DNA of 64,000 nt. Source: Maridesulfovibrio sp. Its GTDB lineage: Bacteria; Desulfobacterota; Desulfovibrionia; Desulfovibrionales; Desulfovibrionaceae. The stretch is taken from the NCBI RefSeq assembly GCF_963677005.1, contig NZ_OY781616.1, positions 3,233,001 to 3,297,000 of the forward strand. Direction: 5' to 3'. Shown in pieces: positions 17,764-26,859 of the stretch. A program made the position numbers and the translations under genes. The notes beneath the pieces are model-generated. The model was not told the DNA's origin. It saw only the letters and a program-made list of their open reading frames with translations, and did not search any database. Within the stretch, counting starts at the first letter, position 1; each line of letters opens with the position of its first letter.

Positions 17764-18435
17764 CTACCCAATTATTTCCTTAACGAGCATGAACGATTCC
17801 GCATAGATGCAGTTGCATGCCCCTCCGCGAAAGCGGGCTTGCGCACGGATATTTCCTTCGCTTCGCGGAAAGGGAGGTTCTCCTGTTTCCGAATTGAAAA
17901 TCTTCATTATTTCGCATTTGCGGTCCATGTGTCTGGTTACGTCCGCAAACACGTTGGGGATAAATCCCCCCAGTCCGATTGGCGCGGCGTATTCGGTTTC
18001 AGACGGGACTTCCATGCAGAGAATTTTTTTTATGAACGGATATCTGAAATTTTTTGTGCAGCTCATGGCCGCCTCGAATGCAATCCTGTGGTCGGAGTGC
18101 ACATCGTTATAGAATGGTAGATAGACGATGTTCGGTTCAACTTCGGAAATCACGGAACAGATGCCGGATATGATTTTCCCCAGCGGAAGTTCGTCAAGAC
18201 AGGATGTGGGCAGGTCAAGATTATGGACGGTATCGAATCCGTATGCCTCTGCAACGGATTTTATTTCCAGGGCACGCGCATCCATCTGCGGTCTTGAATA
18301 TCCGAGTTCCTCGCGCATTCCGGTCAGTATTAGCCAGTGGATTTCATCACCTGCTTCCTTGTGCGCGAGAAGACTGCCTCCGCAGCCCAGAGTCTCGTCG
18401 TCCGGATGGACGGCAACTGCAAGGATTTTGTTCAT
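17764..18435 (-). CDS. PIG-L/LmbE family deacetylase
   Basis: 223 residues with the zinc-binding signature HPDDETLGCGG at the N terminus and the HSDH motif about 90 residues later. The family hydrolyses N-acetyl groups of GlcNAc-type substrates (MshB, BshB, PIG-L). The internal ATG chosen here has GGAGA upstream and begins just before the conserved strand; a longer start would add eight residues. It lies between the flippase and an aminotransferase, so it may expose an amine on a sugar that is then modified by downstream enzymes. Confidence 0.85.
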   Translation of the reverse strand: MNKILAVAVHPDDETLGCGGSLLAHKEAGDEIHWLILTGMREELGYSRPQMDARALEIKSVAEAYGFDTVHNLDLPTSCLDELPLGKIISGICSVISEVEPNIVYLPFYNDVHSDHRIAFEAAMSCTKNFRYPFIKKILCMEVPSETEYAAPIGLGGFIPNVFADVTRHMDRKCEIMKIFNSETGEPPFPRSEGNIRAQARFRGGACNCIYAESFMLVKEIIG

Positions 18436-20201
18436 GAAAAAATCTCCGCTTTGCCGCAATCTTGTTGTTGTTGTTCGTATTTTTTCAAGTCGGTTACAGG
18501 GGAAATAGTTCCATTTTCAACAAGATAGACTTTGTCACAAGATTTAATAGTTGAAAGTCTGTGGGCGATTATAATTATTGTCGTGTTTGAGTTCAATCCA
18601 TACAGGTGGCTCATTATTTTTGATTCAGTAGCAGTATCTAGTGCTGATGTCGCTTCATCAAGAACTAGAATCGGAGGGTTACCGTACAATGCTCTGGCTA
18701 TGGCAATACGCTGTTTTTGCCCTCCGGAAAGCAATTCTCCATTCTCGCCGACCGGAGTTTTTGTTCCTTCCTTGGAGTCGAGGAAATTTTTTAAGTTTGC
18801 CTTCTCAAGAGCTTCAATAACTTTGTTTTCGTCATATCTTCTTCCAAAAGCCACGTTTTCGCCTACAGTCGAATCAAAAAGAAACATGCTTTGTGGTATG
18901 TAGCCTACAAGGCTTCTCCAGCTTTTTAGGTTATCCGTTGTCAACTTCGTCCCGTCAATGAATATAGAACCCTTAAAATTTGAATACATGCCTATGAGAA
19001 TGTCGGCGATTGTGCTTTTCCCGGCTCCGCTGGGGCCTATTAAAGCAACTCGCTCTCCTTTTTTAATAGCTAAGCTAATATCACTGAGTACCGGATGATC
19101 GTCATAGGCAAAAGAAAGATTGGAAAATTTTATTTCAGATTTAAAAGACAGTTGTTTGTTCCCATATTCCTCAATAGGACGATTCAAGTCATCAAAAATC
19201 AAATTCAGACTTACGTTGTTAAGTCGCATAGTGTTGTAGCTGGCCATAACCCTGTTAACAGATGGCAATAGGCGGTACAACGCAATTGCAAACATTGAAA
19301 TTGTCGGAATTACCGATTCAGGATTTCCTTTAGAATAAATTACGTACATAATTATGCAAATTAGTATTGAAAAGCCGACACTCTCAAAGGCTAGGCGCGG
19401 TATGTGAGATATTGTTGCTGTTATAACTGAGCTTTCCATATAATGTTTGCCAGAAATGTTGAAATTTTCTTCAATGATGTTTTCACTTGAAGTTAGCTTA
19501 ATTATTTTTAAGTTTTTTAACCCTTCAGAGATACTTTTATAATATCCTTTTAAATAAAAATGTATTTTTTCTCCTTCATAAGCCATTTTTTTGCTTATTG
19601 TTTTGAGAAATATTAATGCTTTAAAAGCAATAAATAAACTTAGAGCTAATGTTATTTTATAGTCTACTGTCATTAATGCTAAATATATGAAAGCAATGAT
19701 GAACAATTCTGATATAAGGAGCATCATTGCTCCGTAGTATGAGGCTATTTGTTGCCTTTCAATGACTAGTTTTTTTGTTAATTCTGTTGTGTCCTGCTTT
19801 ATAAAATCTATGTAGCATAGCCTAATGTATCTATCAAATAATTTTACGGCTATGTTTTGCGCAATTCCTTGTGTAAAACGCGACGTAATATACATGTAAA
19901 AAAGAGATACGCCATTTTTAAAAAAGTAAAAGAAAACAAGGCACGAACCAACTACAAGCACAAATTGCTGTGGAGAAGTGAAGGGGAATGTGTTGTAGAT
20001 TTTGTTGATCCATTCATTTTTTTCTATTAAAGAAAAGTTGCTTGCAACTGAAATGAAGGGCATTATTGAGGAAATTCCGACAGTCTCCATGATTGATATA
20101 AAAATAGAGAAACAAGCCAAGAGGCAAAGCTGGCGTTTTTGTATCGCAGATAGCAGAGCCATTGTTTTTGCACGAGTACTAGTGCTTTTTGCGTCAGCCA
20201 T
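18432..20201 (-). CDS. pglK: PglK-type ABC flippase for lipid-linked oligosaccharide
   Basis: 589 residues: an N-terminal membrane domain with about six helices and a C-terminal ATPase with Walker A GPSGAGKST, signature LSGGQKQR, Walker B ILVLDEATSALD and a switch His in IIAHRLST. The membrane part matches PglK-specific stretches, for example FISIMETVGISSIMPFI and ISMFAIALYRLLPSVNR, which parallel the Campylobacter flippase closely and are not MsbA-like. PglK uses ATP to move undecaprenyl-pyrophosphate oligosaccharide to the periplasmic side. The middle of the gene (about 19.4-20.0 kb) is strikingly AT-rich compared with its neighbours. It is displaced from the other pgl genes, which lie 10-20 kb upstream. 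Confidence 0.88.
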   Translation of the reverse strand: MADAKSTSTRAKTMALLSAIQKRQLCLLACFSIFISIMETVGISSIMPFISVASNFSLIEKNEWINKIYNTFPFTSPQQFVLVVGSCLVFFYFFKNGVSLFYMYITSRFTQGIAQNIAVKLFDRYIRLCYIDFIKQDTTELTKKLVIERQQIASYYGAMMLLISELFIIAFIYLALMTVDYKITLALSLFIAFKALIFLKTISKKMAYEGEKIHFYLKGYYKSISEGLKNLKIIKLTSSENIIEENFNISGKHYMESSVITATISHIPRLAFESVGFSILICIIMYVIYSKGNPESVIPTISMFAIALYRLLPSVNRVMASYNTMRLNNVSLNLIFDDLNRPIEEYGNKQLSFKSEIKFSNLSFAYDDHPVLSDISLAIKKGERVALIGPSGAGKSTIADILIGMYSNFKGSIFIDGTKLTTDNLKSWRSLVGYIPQSMFLFDSTVGENVAFGRRYDENKVIEALEKANLKNFLDSKEGTKTPVGENGELLSGGQKQRIAIARALYGNPPILVLDEATSALDTATESKIMSHLYGLNSNTTIIIIAHRLSTIKSCDKVYLVENGTISPVTDLKKYEQQQQDCGKAEIFS

Positions 20202-20206
20202 GAATC

Positions 20207-21166
20207 CTACTCACCGATTTCATAGTCGTTCACATACCAGTCGACGGTTTTTCTGAGTCCGTCTTCAAGCGTTGTTTCCGGCTCGTAGCCGAGGATTTTT
20301 CCGGACTTGGAGACATCAGAAAGGCGGTCCTTTACCGCGTCCCAGTTGCGCCTTTCCTTGAAGACTATTTCGGATGATGACTCTGTGTAATCTATGATCA
20401 TTCTGGCCAGGTCGATGATTCTGGTCGGTTTGCCGGTCCCTCCGTTGAATACGTCTCCGTCCGTGACTTCCGAAAGGGCGGCCAGGGTCAGGAGCTGGGC
20501 GGTGTTGCCTACGAAGGTGAAATCGCGGGTTTCGGTTCCGTCGCCGGTGATGAAAAGCGGTTCGCCCTTTATGGCCCGCACGATGAAATTGGGGATAACG
20601 TTGCGGTACGCGCCGTGCGGTTCATAGGGCCCGTAGGTGTTGAATACCCGGATGGAGACAGCCGGGATATCGTACATGGACGAATAGTATTTAACGTAAA
20701 GCTCGGCCGTGTATTTGTTGATGGCGTACGGGGTTTCGTGAGGATAGATGTAATCCTGCTCGTTCATGATGGCAGCGTTGCCGTATACACATGACGAGGA
20801 AGTGTAGACGAATTTCTTGAGCGCTTCGTTATCCTTGGAAATTTCAAGCAGGTTCATGGTTCCGATAATATTGGCCTGAACGTCCTTGAACGGATGATCC
20901 ACGGAATTCTGGTTGGCGAAATGGGCGGCCAGATGGAAAACGTAGTTCGGCTTGAACTCCTCCATTTCCTTACGGTAGGATTCCATAACCCCGATATCGG
21001 CTTTCAGGAAGACTATACGGTCGTCATCCGGAAGATAGTTTTTGTACCCCGAAGAGAGGTTGTCGATAACCATCACGGAGCCGACTCCGCCAGCGAGCAT
21101 TCTTTCGATCAGGTTCAGTCCAATGGCACCGGCACCGCCGGTTACGAGCACTTTAGCATTCTTCAT
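20207..21166 (-). CDS. Extended SDR sugar-nucleotide epimerase/dehydratase
   Basis: 319 residues with GGAGAIGLNL at the N terminus, a YTSSSCVYG active-site block and Y-A-I-N-K (Y-x3-K). The SSS-VYG form without T-D-E favours a UDP-hexose 4-epimerase-like (GalE/WbpP) activity over dehydration. RVFNTYGPYEPHG and RDFTFV are typical substrate-loop elements. The ATG overlaps the preceding glycosyltransferase stop by 14 bases. It probably supplies a GalNAc- or Gal-type donor for the flanking glycosyltransferases. Confidence 0.8.
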   Translation of the reverse strand: MKNAKVLVTGGAGAIGLNLIERMLAGGVGSVMVIDNLSSGYKNYLPDDDRIVFLKADIGVMESYRKEMEEFKPNYVFHLAAHFANQNSVDHPFKDVQANIIGTMNLLEISKDNEALKKFVYTSSSCVYGNAAIMNEQDYIYPHETPYAINKYTAELYVKYYSSMYDIPAVSIRVFNTYGPYEPHGAYRNVIPNFIVRAIKGEPLFITGDGTETRDFTFVGNTAQLLTLAALSEVTDGDVFNGGTGKPTRIIDLARMIIDYTESSSEIVFKERRNWDAVKDRLSDVSKSGKILGYEPETTLEDGLRKTVDWYVNDYEIGE

Positions 21167-22337
21167 CTATGAGGGCCTCACGAATCCTGTCGTAGTTGTT
21201 GTTCATGTTGTAAAAATCTTTCGCCCCGTCGATGAGGGCGGAGGAGTCCGCTTTTTCCATGCGCCGGATCAGGGCCGCTATGGAAGGGACGTCCGCACTG
21301 TCTGCCACGAGAAGTTCTTTCTGGATATCCCGGATTATGTCTGTGGTGGTGGATGAAAGGGGGGTCAGCGCAGCAACCGGTTTCCCTGCACCGATATAAT
21401 CGGCCAGTTTAGAAGGAAAAAACGGGGAATTTTTCAGCGGAGCATCAATGACCATAAGGATGTCCGCTTTGGACAGAACGTCAATTGATTGCAGGTACGG
21501 CACCGGTTCGAAAATTTTGATCAGGTCCGGACATTTTTCTTCCGCCAGTCTGCGTTCATCGTCTTTCATGCGTCCGTAAAAATGAAATTCAAGATTCGCA
21601 GGACGAACCTTGTCCACGGCCTCGATAAACGGAGCTATGGAGCGCAGTCCGTATATGTTCCCGGTGTGGGCCACGATCTTTTTTTCAGGCGTGTGCTGTC
21701 TGCGGGTGTAGAGGTCCGGATCAAATACGTGGGGCAGAACCGCTATCTTATCTTTTGCGGCACCAAGTCCTTTTATGAGAAGATCTTTGGTTTTTTCCGA
21801 GGTGACAGTTATCCTGTCGGCACGTGAGATGACCGCTTTTTCGTAAAGCTTGTTGATGCCGCGCTGCAGACCGGTGCGATATGAAATGTACGGGTTCAGC
21901 GTCCAGGGGTCCGAGAAATGCGCGGTCCAGTGCATATCGCGATCGGTTTCTTTGACGGCCAGTCCCGCAAGATGGTTCACCAGCGGCGTGGAATGGGTGT
22001 ACAGGGCGTCAATCTTAAATTCTTTGATAAGTTTGATCGCCGTGGTCGCTGCGGGAAATTTCCACCAGAATTTGCGGTCGGTAATTTCAAGTCCGCCGCA
22101 GAGATAATGCAGCCATTTTTCCCCCGGAATTCTGTTGATGCGGTGGACAGTCAGGTTTTCGTGATCCCTGCCCAGTTCCGGGTCCATAAATTCGAAATCA
22201 GGATTTTCACAGGCTGTGAGTACGTGCACCCGGTGTCCGTTGCGGGCCAAGGCCAATGCTCTGCGCTGAACCTGAATGGACTCGGGGGAAAGTATCGGTG
22301 GAAAATCGTACGCTATGAAAAGGATTGACTTTTTCAT
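21153..22337 (-). CDS. Glycosyltransferase, GT4-like
   Basis: 394 residues of GT-B type. The N terminus has FIAYDFPPILSPESIQVQRR, the acceptor-side glycine-poor loop common in WbuB/GT4 enzymes. The C-terminal domain has VAHTGNIYG, FHFYGRM and KLADYIGAGKPVAAL. The protein is cytosolic or membrane-associated. It follows another GT4-like gene by one base and probably adds one residue to the lipid-linked glycan. Donor unknown. Confidence 0.8.
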   Translation of the reverse strand: MKKSILFIAYDFPPILSPESIQVQRRALALARNGHRVHVLTACENPDFEFMDPELGRDHENLTVHRINRIPGEKWLHYLCGGLEITDRKFWWKFPAATTAIKLIKEFKIDALYTHSTPLVNHLAGLAVKETDRDMHWTAHFSDPWTLNPYISYRTGLQRGINKLYEKAVISRADRITVTSEKTKDLLIKGLGAAKDKIAVLPHVFDPDLYTRRQHTPEKKIVAHTGNIYGLRSIAPFIEAVDKVRPANLEFHFYGRMKDDERRLAEEKCPDLIKIFEPVPYLQSIDVLSKADILMVIDAPLKNSPFFPSKLADYIGAGKPVAALTPLSSTTTDIIRDIQKELLVADSADVPSIAALIRRMEKADSSALIDGAKDFYNMNNNYDRIREALIDEEC

Positions 22338-22338
22338 T

Positions 22339-23496
22339 CTATGCAGATCGATTTTGCATTATTTGTTTGTAAAGTTCAGCGTAACGCAATTCTGTTTGCT
22401 GCGGATTCCAGTGTTTGTGCGAGTATTTGAGGGCTTTTTTCCCCAGATCTTCGCGGTAATCCATGTTTGCCAGCCTTTTGATTGCCATGGAGTACCCTTC
22501 AAAAGAATTGTTTACAAGCTCCATCCAGCCGTCTTCGAATTCAGGCACCTGATTTTCCATCCGTTTGTTTACCACTACAGGCAGGCCGCACAGGGATGCT
22601 TCCAGTACGGTTTTGGGGATTCCATCGTAGTCGCTGTGGATGGCGAATACGTCAAAATCTGGGCTCATCTCGCAGAGTTTTTCATTGCTGATGGATTGGA
22701 TGAAGGTGACCTTACCCGGGCCTTGTGCTTGTTCTGCCCTGTCCATAAGTGCCGGCCGTAAGGGACCGTTGCCAACAACTGTAAGGTGAGCGCCCTCAGC
22801 AATTGCTGCATCTATAAGATATTCCGGGTTCTTGCCCGGAATAAGCCGACCTACGGATAATATTTTTAAAGCTGTGTCAGCCGTGTAATCGGATTTAATC
22901 CTGATTTTATCTGGTGTGACAGTGTTGTATATGGTTTCGTAATTTTTAGGATTGCGTCGATTTACGTATGGAATCAGTGACTTATACACGCCGACTACAT
23001 AATCTGCATTTTTGAGGGTTACATTCTCAACCGACGCGGTGAAATGATAGTAGAGAAAATTTTTCCAACCGAAACTCAGGTTGCTTCGGTTTTCGTCCGG
23101 ATGCGTATGCAGGGAAACAATGTAGGGAATCCCAAGCTCTTTTTTTATTTCCGATGCAATAAATCCGTTAATGTAATTACCGTAACAACGGATGACATCC
23201 GGTTTTATTTTTTTGGCAAGCTCAACTCCTCCGGCAGCCCAGCCCTTGAGCAGGGCCGGGCGCCAGAAGAGTGATGTTATGAGCAGCTTTTTGGATGCGG
23301 GCAGATTGTGGATGTATAATCTGGCATCGCCCGCCATTTTTTGGAGTTTTTCAGGGGTTGGACTGTCTTCATTGGTCATCAATATATGCACTTCATCAAA
23401 CTCCCCGCCCGGGTTGTAGTAGCGGGAAGTCATCTCGCCCTTGTTTTCAAGGTGAGAGAGTCTGTCTGTGATGATATTCAAGAGGACTTTGCCCAT
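22339..23496 (-). CDS. Glycosyltransferase, GT4 family
   Basis: 385 residues from an ATG with AAAGG at 8-base spacing that overlaps the upstream wbpB-wbpD stop. The C-terminal donor domain shows the GT4 layout ILSVGRLIPGKNPEYLIDA, VVGNGPLRP and DGIPKTVLEASLCGLPVV (E-x7-E). Located directly after the UDP-diacetamido-uronate genes, it may transfer that sugar, but this is inferred only from gene order. Confidence 0.85.
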   Translation of the reverse strand: MGKVLLNIITDRLSHLENKGEMTSRYYNPGGEFDEVHILMTNEDSPTPEKLQKMAGDARLYIHNLPASKKLLITSLFWRPALLKGWAAGGVELAKKIKPDVIRCYGNYINGFIASEIKKELGIPYIVSLHTHPDENRSNLSFGWKNFLYYHFTASVENVTLKNADYVVGVYKSLIPYVNRRNPKNYETIYNTVTPDKIRIKSDYTADTALKILSVGRLIPGKNPEYLIDAAIAEGAHLTVVGNGPLRPALMDRAEQAQGPGKVTFIQSISNEKLCEMSPDFDVFAIHSDYDGIPKTVLEASLCGLPVVVNKRMENQVPEFEDGWMELVNNSFEGYSMAIKRLANMDYREDLGKKALKYSHKHWNPQQTELRYAELYKQIMQNRSA

Positions 23497-23507
23497 TAAT
23501 TCCGCCT

Positions 23508-25079
23508 TTATGACTGCTTGCACAGAGAAAGTTTTCCATCTTTCTCTTCATATTTACTGTTGCAACGGACGCATTCAAGGGACTGTGGCAGAATTTCTCC
23601 GCACTGGCAGGCCCAGCCGATTCTTTTTGCTGGAGATCCGACCATGAGGGCATAGTCCTGAACATCTTTGGTTACAACGGAACCGGCCCCTATAAGAGCG
23701 TAGTTTCCTACTGTGTTGCCGCAAACAATTGTGCAGTTGGCCCCGAGTGTTGCGCCTTTTTTTATCAGAGTTTCACGCACTTCATTCATACGTGCTACGT
23801 GTGCGCGGGGATTGTATACATTGGTGAAAACCATGGATGGCCCACAGAAGACGTCGTCTTCAAGAGTTACACCTTTATATACGGAAACGTTGTTCTGGAT
23901 CTTGCAGCCGTTACCTATTTTGACGTTCGGACCGGCTACGACATTCTGGCCGAGGTTGCAGTTGGTGCCGATGGTCGTGCCGCCAAGGACATGGGAGAAA
24001 TGCCAGATTTTGGTCCCCTCGCCTATCTCCACGTTCTGGTCGACTATGGCTGTTTCGTGAACCATCACAGAAGGCTTGCCTTCTTTTTGGGTCAGGGTGA
24101 CTTCGCAGCCGTTTTTGTTGAGTGAAGCCTGGGCTCCATTCAGGACCTTAAGTACACGCAGGCCTTCGGCTCCATCTGTTCTGGGGTGTGTTCCTGAACC
24201 TATGCATTCAAGGAAATGTTTGCATTCCAGAAAAAGAGGTTCATCCTGAGGGATTGTAACTTTTTCCGCTTCAGCTTTGCTCGGCACCGGTATGTTGTTT
24301 TCCCATTCCACCTTGTGTGGGTAGAGCAGGAGCTTTTCATCCCAGGGCAGGGTATCGTCAAAGACGGCCATTTTTTTGTCCCCGACAACAACCAGTTTCT
24401 GCTCCTTGAAAGGGTGCAGCCATGAAACGAAAATGTGCGCCTTGATTCCGCTGGGGAATTCAAGATGCGTAGTGGTAACATCCGCAATGTGCTTGTGCAG
24501 ATAGTTCCCGCCGGTTGCGATTACTTTTTCAGGCTCTTCCCCTGCCAGAGCAAGAATCATGGATATATCATGCGGTGCAAATGACCACAGGATATTCTCT
24601 TCTCTTCTGATCTTGCCGAGGTTGAGCCTGTTGGAATAAATATAGTTGATACGGCCAAGTTCTCCAGAATGGACCATTTCACGCAGTTTTACGAAAATGG
24701 GGTGATACTGGAGCAGGTGACCGACCATTAGTATAAGATTATTTTTTTGAGCAATACCGATAAGCTCTTCGGCATCCTTTTCGCTTAATACCAACGGCTT
24801 TTCCACGTATACGTGTTTGCCTGCAAGCAAGGCTTCTTTTGCGAGATTGAAATGTGTTTCGGCCGGGGTGGCAATTACCACCCCGTCAATTTCCTCGCTG
24901 GAAAGCACTTCGCTGTATGAAAGCACCGTTTCAATGTCCGGGTACTGTGCGCGAAAGGTGTCCAGAGTGTCCTTGTTGGTGTCGCATATCATTTTCAGCG
25001 AACCGGTCCGGGCGTAATTGCGGACAAGGTTTTTGCCCCAGTAGCCTGAACCTACGACAGCGATTTGTTTTCCGCTCAT
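23508..25079 (-). CDS. Fused UDP-GlcNAcA 3-dehydrogenase and N-acetyltransferase (WbpB-WbpD type)
   Basis: 523 residues. Residues 1-330 form a Gfo/Idh/MocA oxidoreductase ([12 protein letters not shown] dinucleotide loop, VEKPL, HDIS with the catalytic His). Residues about 345-490 form a left-handed beta-helix acetyltransferase ([29 protein letters not shown]). WbpB oxidises UDP-GlcNAcA at C3 and WbpD acetylates the amine introduced by WbpE; here both lie on one chain. The last 30 residues carry CQCGEILP...CVRC, a small cysteine-rich, zinc-ribbon-like tail. It is 13 bases downstream of wbpE. WbpA and the 2-epimerase WbpI are not in the window. Confidence 0.88.
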   Translation of the reverse strand: MSGKQIAVVGSGYWGKNLVRNYARTGSLKMICDTNKDTLDTFRAQYPDIETVLSYSEVLSSEEIDGVVIATPAETHFNLAKEALLAGKHVYVEKPLVLSEKDAEELIGIAQKNNLILMVGHLLQYHPIFVKLREMVHSGELGRINYIYSNRLNLGKIRREENILWSFAPHDISMILALAGEEPEKVIATGGNYLHKHIADVTTTHLEFPSGIKAHIFVSWLHPFKEQKLVVVGDKKMAVFDDTLPWDEKLLLYPHKVEWENNIPVPSKAEAEKVTIPQDEPLFLECKHFLECIGSGTHPRTDGAEGLRVLKVLNGAQASLNKNGCEVTLTQKEGKPSVMVHETAIVDQNVEIGEGTKIWHFSHVLGGTTIGTNCNLGQNVVAGPNVKIGNGCKIQNNVSVYKGVTLEDDVFCGPSMVFTNVYNPRAHVARMNEVRETLIKKGATLGANCTIVCGNTVGNYALIGAGSVVTKDVQDYALMVGSPAKRIGWACQCGEILPQSLECVRCNSKYEEKDGKLSLCKQS

Positions 25080-25091
25080 CAGGAGCCCTCC

Positions 25092-26249
25092 CTAGGCGTT
25101 GCGGATTGCTTCCGCAATCATTTCCTGGGTTTCTTTTTCAAGATAGGGGTGCATGGGAATGGCGAAAATACGTTTGGCTGCGTCTTCGCTTACGGGAAAA
25201 TCACCGGCCTTATATCCGAGGTCTTTGAATGCGGTCTGCATGTGCAGGGGAATCGGGTAGTAGATCGGTGAGGGAACACCTTTTTCTTTTAGCGCGGCCT
25301 GGATGCGGTCACGGTGTTCGCTGTCCGTGGCCATCGGGCAGTACTGAGCCCATACAGATCTATATCCTTCCGGAATGCTTGGAACAGTCAGTCCTTCAAT
25401 GTCGCCGAGGAGTTCGGCATATGTTGCCGCAACCTTGTCCCTAAGTTCTACTTCTTCAGGGAAAACATCGAATTTTGCATGCAGAATGGCAGCCTGCAGG
25501 GTGTCGAGGCGACCATTTATTCCAAGGCGAACGTTGTCATATTTGTCGGGACCCTGTCCGTGAACGCGGTGAGAACGAAGACGTTTGATCAGTTCATCGT
25601 CATCGGTAAAGCACATGCCGCCATCTCCGTATCCGCCAAGAGGTTTGGCCGGGAAAAAGGATGTGCAGGTGATGTCTCCTAGCGAGCAGGCTCGTTTGCC
25701 TTTGTATTCGCCTCCGAATCCCTGAGCGCCGTCTTCGATTATGAAAAGGCCGTGTTTGTCGGCAATTGCTTTAATTGCGTCGTAATCGGCGGGAAGTCCG
25801 AAAAGGTCAACCGGAATAATTCCTTTGGGAGTCAGCCCGGCGGTCTCCGGCATGGCAACGCCATTGTCGGCACCCTTAAAAGTTTCTATTGTCTTTTCAA
25901 GCTGTTCAGGATCGATATTGAAGGTGACAGGATCAATATCAACGTAGATCGGGGTTGCGCCAAGAACGGCGATGGCTTCTGCTGTTGCGAAGAAGGTGAA
26001 CGGGGTAGTGAAGACTGCATCACCCGGTTTTACGTCCAGAGCCATGAGCGCCAGGGTCAGTGCGTCCGTTCCGGATGCGCAACCCAGTGCATGCTTTGTT
26101 CCGCAGTATTCGGCAAGAGATTTTTCAAGGGCCGGAATCTCCGGGCCCATGATATAGGCTCCGTGTTCAAGCACGGCATCCATGTTGCTGCGAACCTGGG
26201 ATTCAATGCGGCTAAACTGTTTTTTAAGGTCGATAAAAGGGATATTCAT
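25092..26249 (-). CDS. wbpE: UDP-2-acetamido-2-deoxy-3-oxo-glucuronate aminotransferase (WbpE type)
   Basis: 385 residues from the ATG preceded by GGAG; a longer frame would overlap the regulator gene. The protein opens with MNIPFIDLKKQF and has GCASGTDALTLALMAL, GDAVFTTPFTFFATAEA, an IEDGAQ aspartate and the PLP lysine in SFFPAKPLGGYGDGG. These match WbpE-type enzymes that aminate C3 of the keto-uronate. With the fused WbpB-WbpD immediately downstream it gives three of the five steps to UDP-ManNAc3NAcA/GlcNAc3NAcA. Confidence 0.87.
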   Translation of the reverse strand: MNIPFIDLKKQFSRIESQVRSNMDAVLEHGAYIMGPEIPALEKSLAEYCGTKHALGCASGTDALTLALMALDVKPGDAVFTTPFTFFATAEAIAVLGATPIYVDIDPVTFNIDPEQLEKTIETFKGADNGVAMPETAGLTPKGIIPVDLFGLPADYDAIKAIADKHGLFIIEDGAQGFGGEYKGKRACSLGDITCTSFFPAKPLGGYGDGGMCFTDDDELIKRLRSHRVHGQGPDKYDNVRLGINGRLDTLQAAILHAKFDVFPEEVELRDKVAATYAELLGDIEGLTVPSIPEGYRSVWAQYCPMATDSEHRDRIQAALKEKGVPSPIYYPIPLHMQTAFKDLGYKAGDFPVSEDAAKRIFAIPMHPYLEKETQEMIAEAIRNA

Positions 26250-26286
26250 GAGATTATTCTCCGTTAAAGGCACATGCTTATGTGTT

Positions 26287-26814
26287 TTAGACAACCTTCC
26301 AATTTGGTCGTCTTAAATAAATGTCGCGGGTTTTTTCAAATTCATCCGTGTTCAGGACCATTATTCTTATCTTGCGTTTTATGGCTTCTTCAGCCTTAAG
26401 GCAAAGGTCCCCGATGCGATTGGTATCGGTTTCGTCTCCGATAATGAGAACATCAATGATCCCGGAGTCGATTCCTTTGGCGTAATCATCCAGTATGTAT
26501 ACGGAATCAACGTCACCTATTGTGGAAAGGATGTATTCAAGAATCTGGTCAATGCCGATGTACTTGCGGACGATTGAACTTATTTCAGGGAAAAACGGAT
26601 GGGTCGAGTTGGCGTTGTAGTAAATGTAACGCCCTTCTTTTTTCTTGTTCAGGTATCCTGCGTCACTTAGACCATCAAGTTCCTCTTTCATTGCATTCGG
26701 GGAAACATTGAATTCCGCCGCCAGTTCTCGTAGATACGATGAAACATCCGGGTTGAGAAAAAGCTTGAGCAGAAGCTTGATTCTTGTCTTTGATGTAAAT
26801 AGTTCTTTCAACAT
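26287..26814 (-). CDS. Winged-helix regulator with nucleotidyltransferase-like domain
   Basis: 175 residues. The first 75 form an ArsR-like winged helix (SSYLRELAAEFNVSPNAMKEELDGLSDAGYL, then a YIYYNAN wing). The rest resembles a minimal nucleotidyltransferase fold (VDSVYILDDYAKG...DVLIIGDE). The catalytic GS motif of active nucleotidyltransferases is not evident, so this half is probably a sensor or is inactive. Genes of this type often head sugar clusters. It lies 37 bases before wbpE and is a good candidate local regulator of the downstream sugar genes. Confidence 0.72.
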   Translation of the reverse strand: MLKELFTSKTRIKLLLKLFLNPDVSSYLRELAAEFNVSPNAMKEELDGLSDAGYLNKKKEGRYIYYNANSTHPFFPEISSIVRKYIGIDQILEYILSTIGDVDSVYILDDYAKGIDSGIIDVLIIGDETDTNRIGDLCLKAEEAIKRKIRIMVLNTDEFEKTRDIYLRRPNWKVV

Positions 26815-26859
26815 GATGTGTTTTTGTTAGGTTATTCTGAACGAACTGTCAACGGAGAC

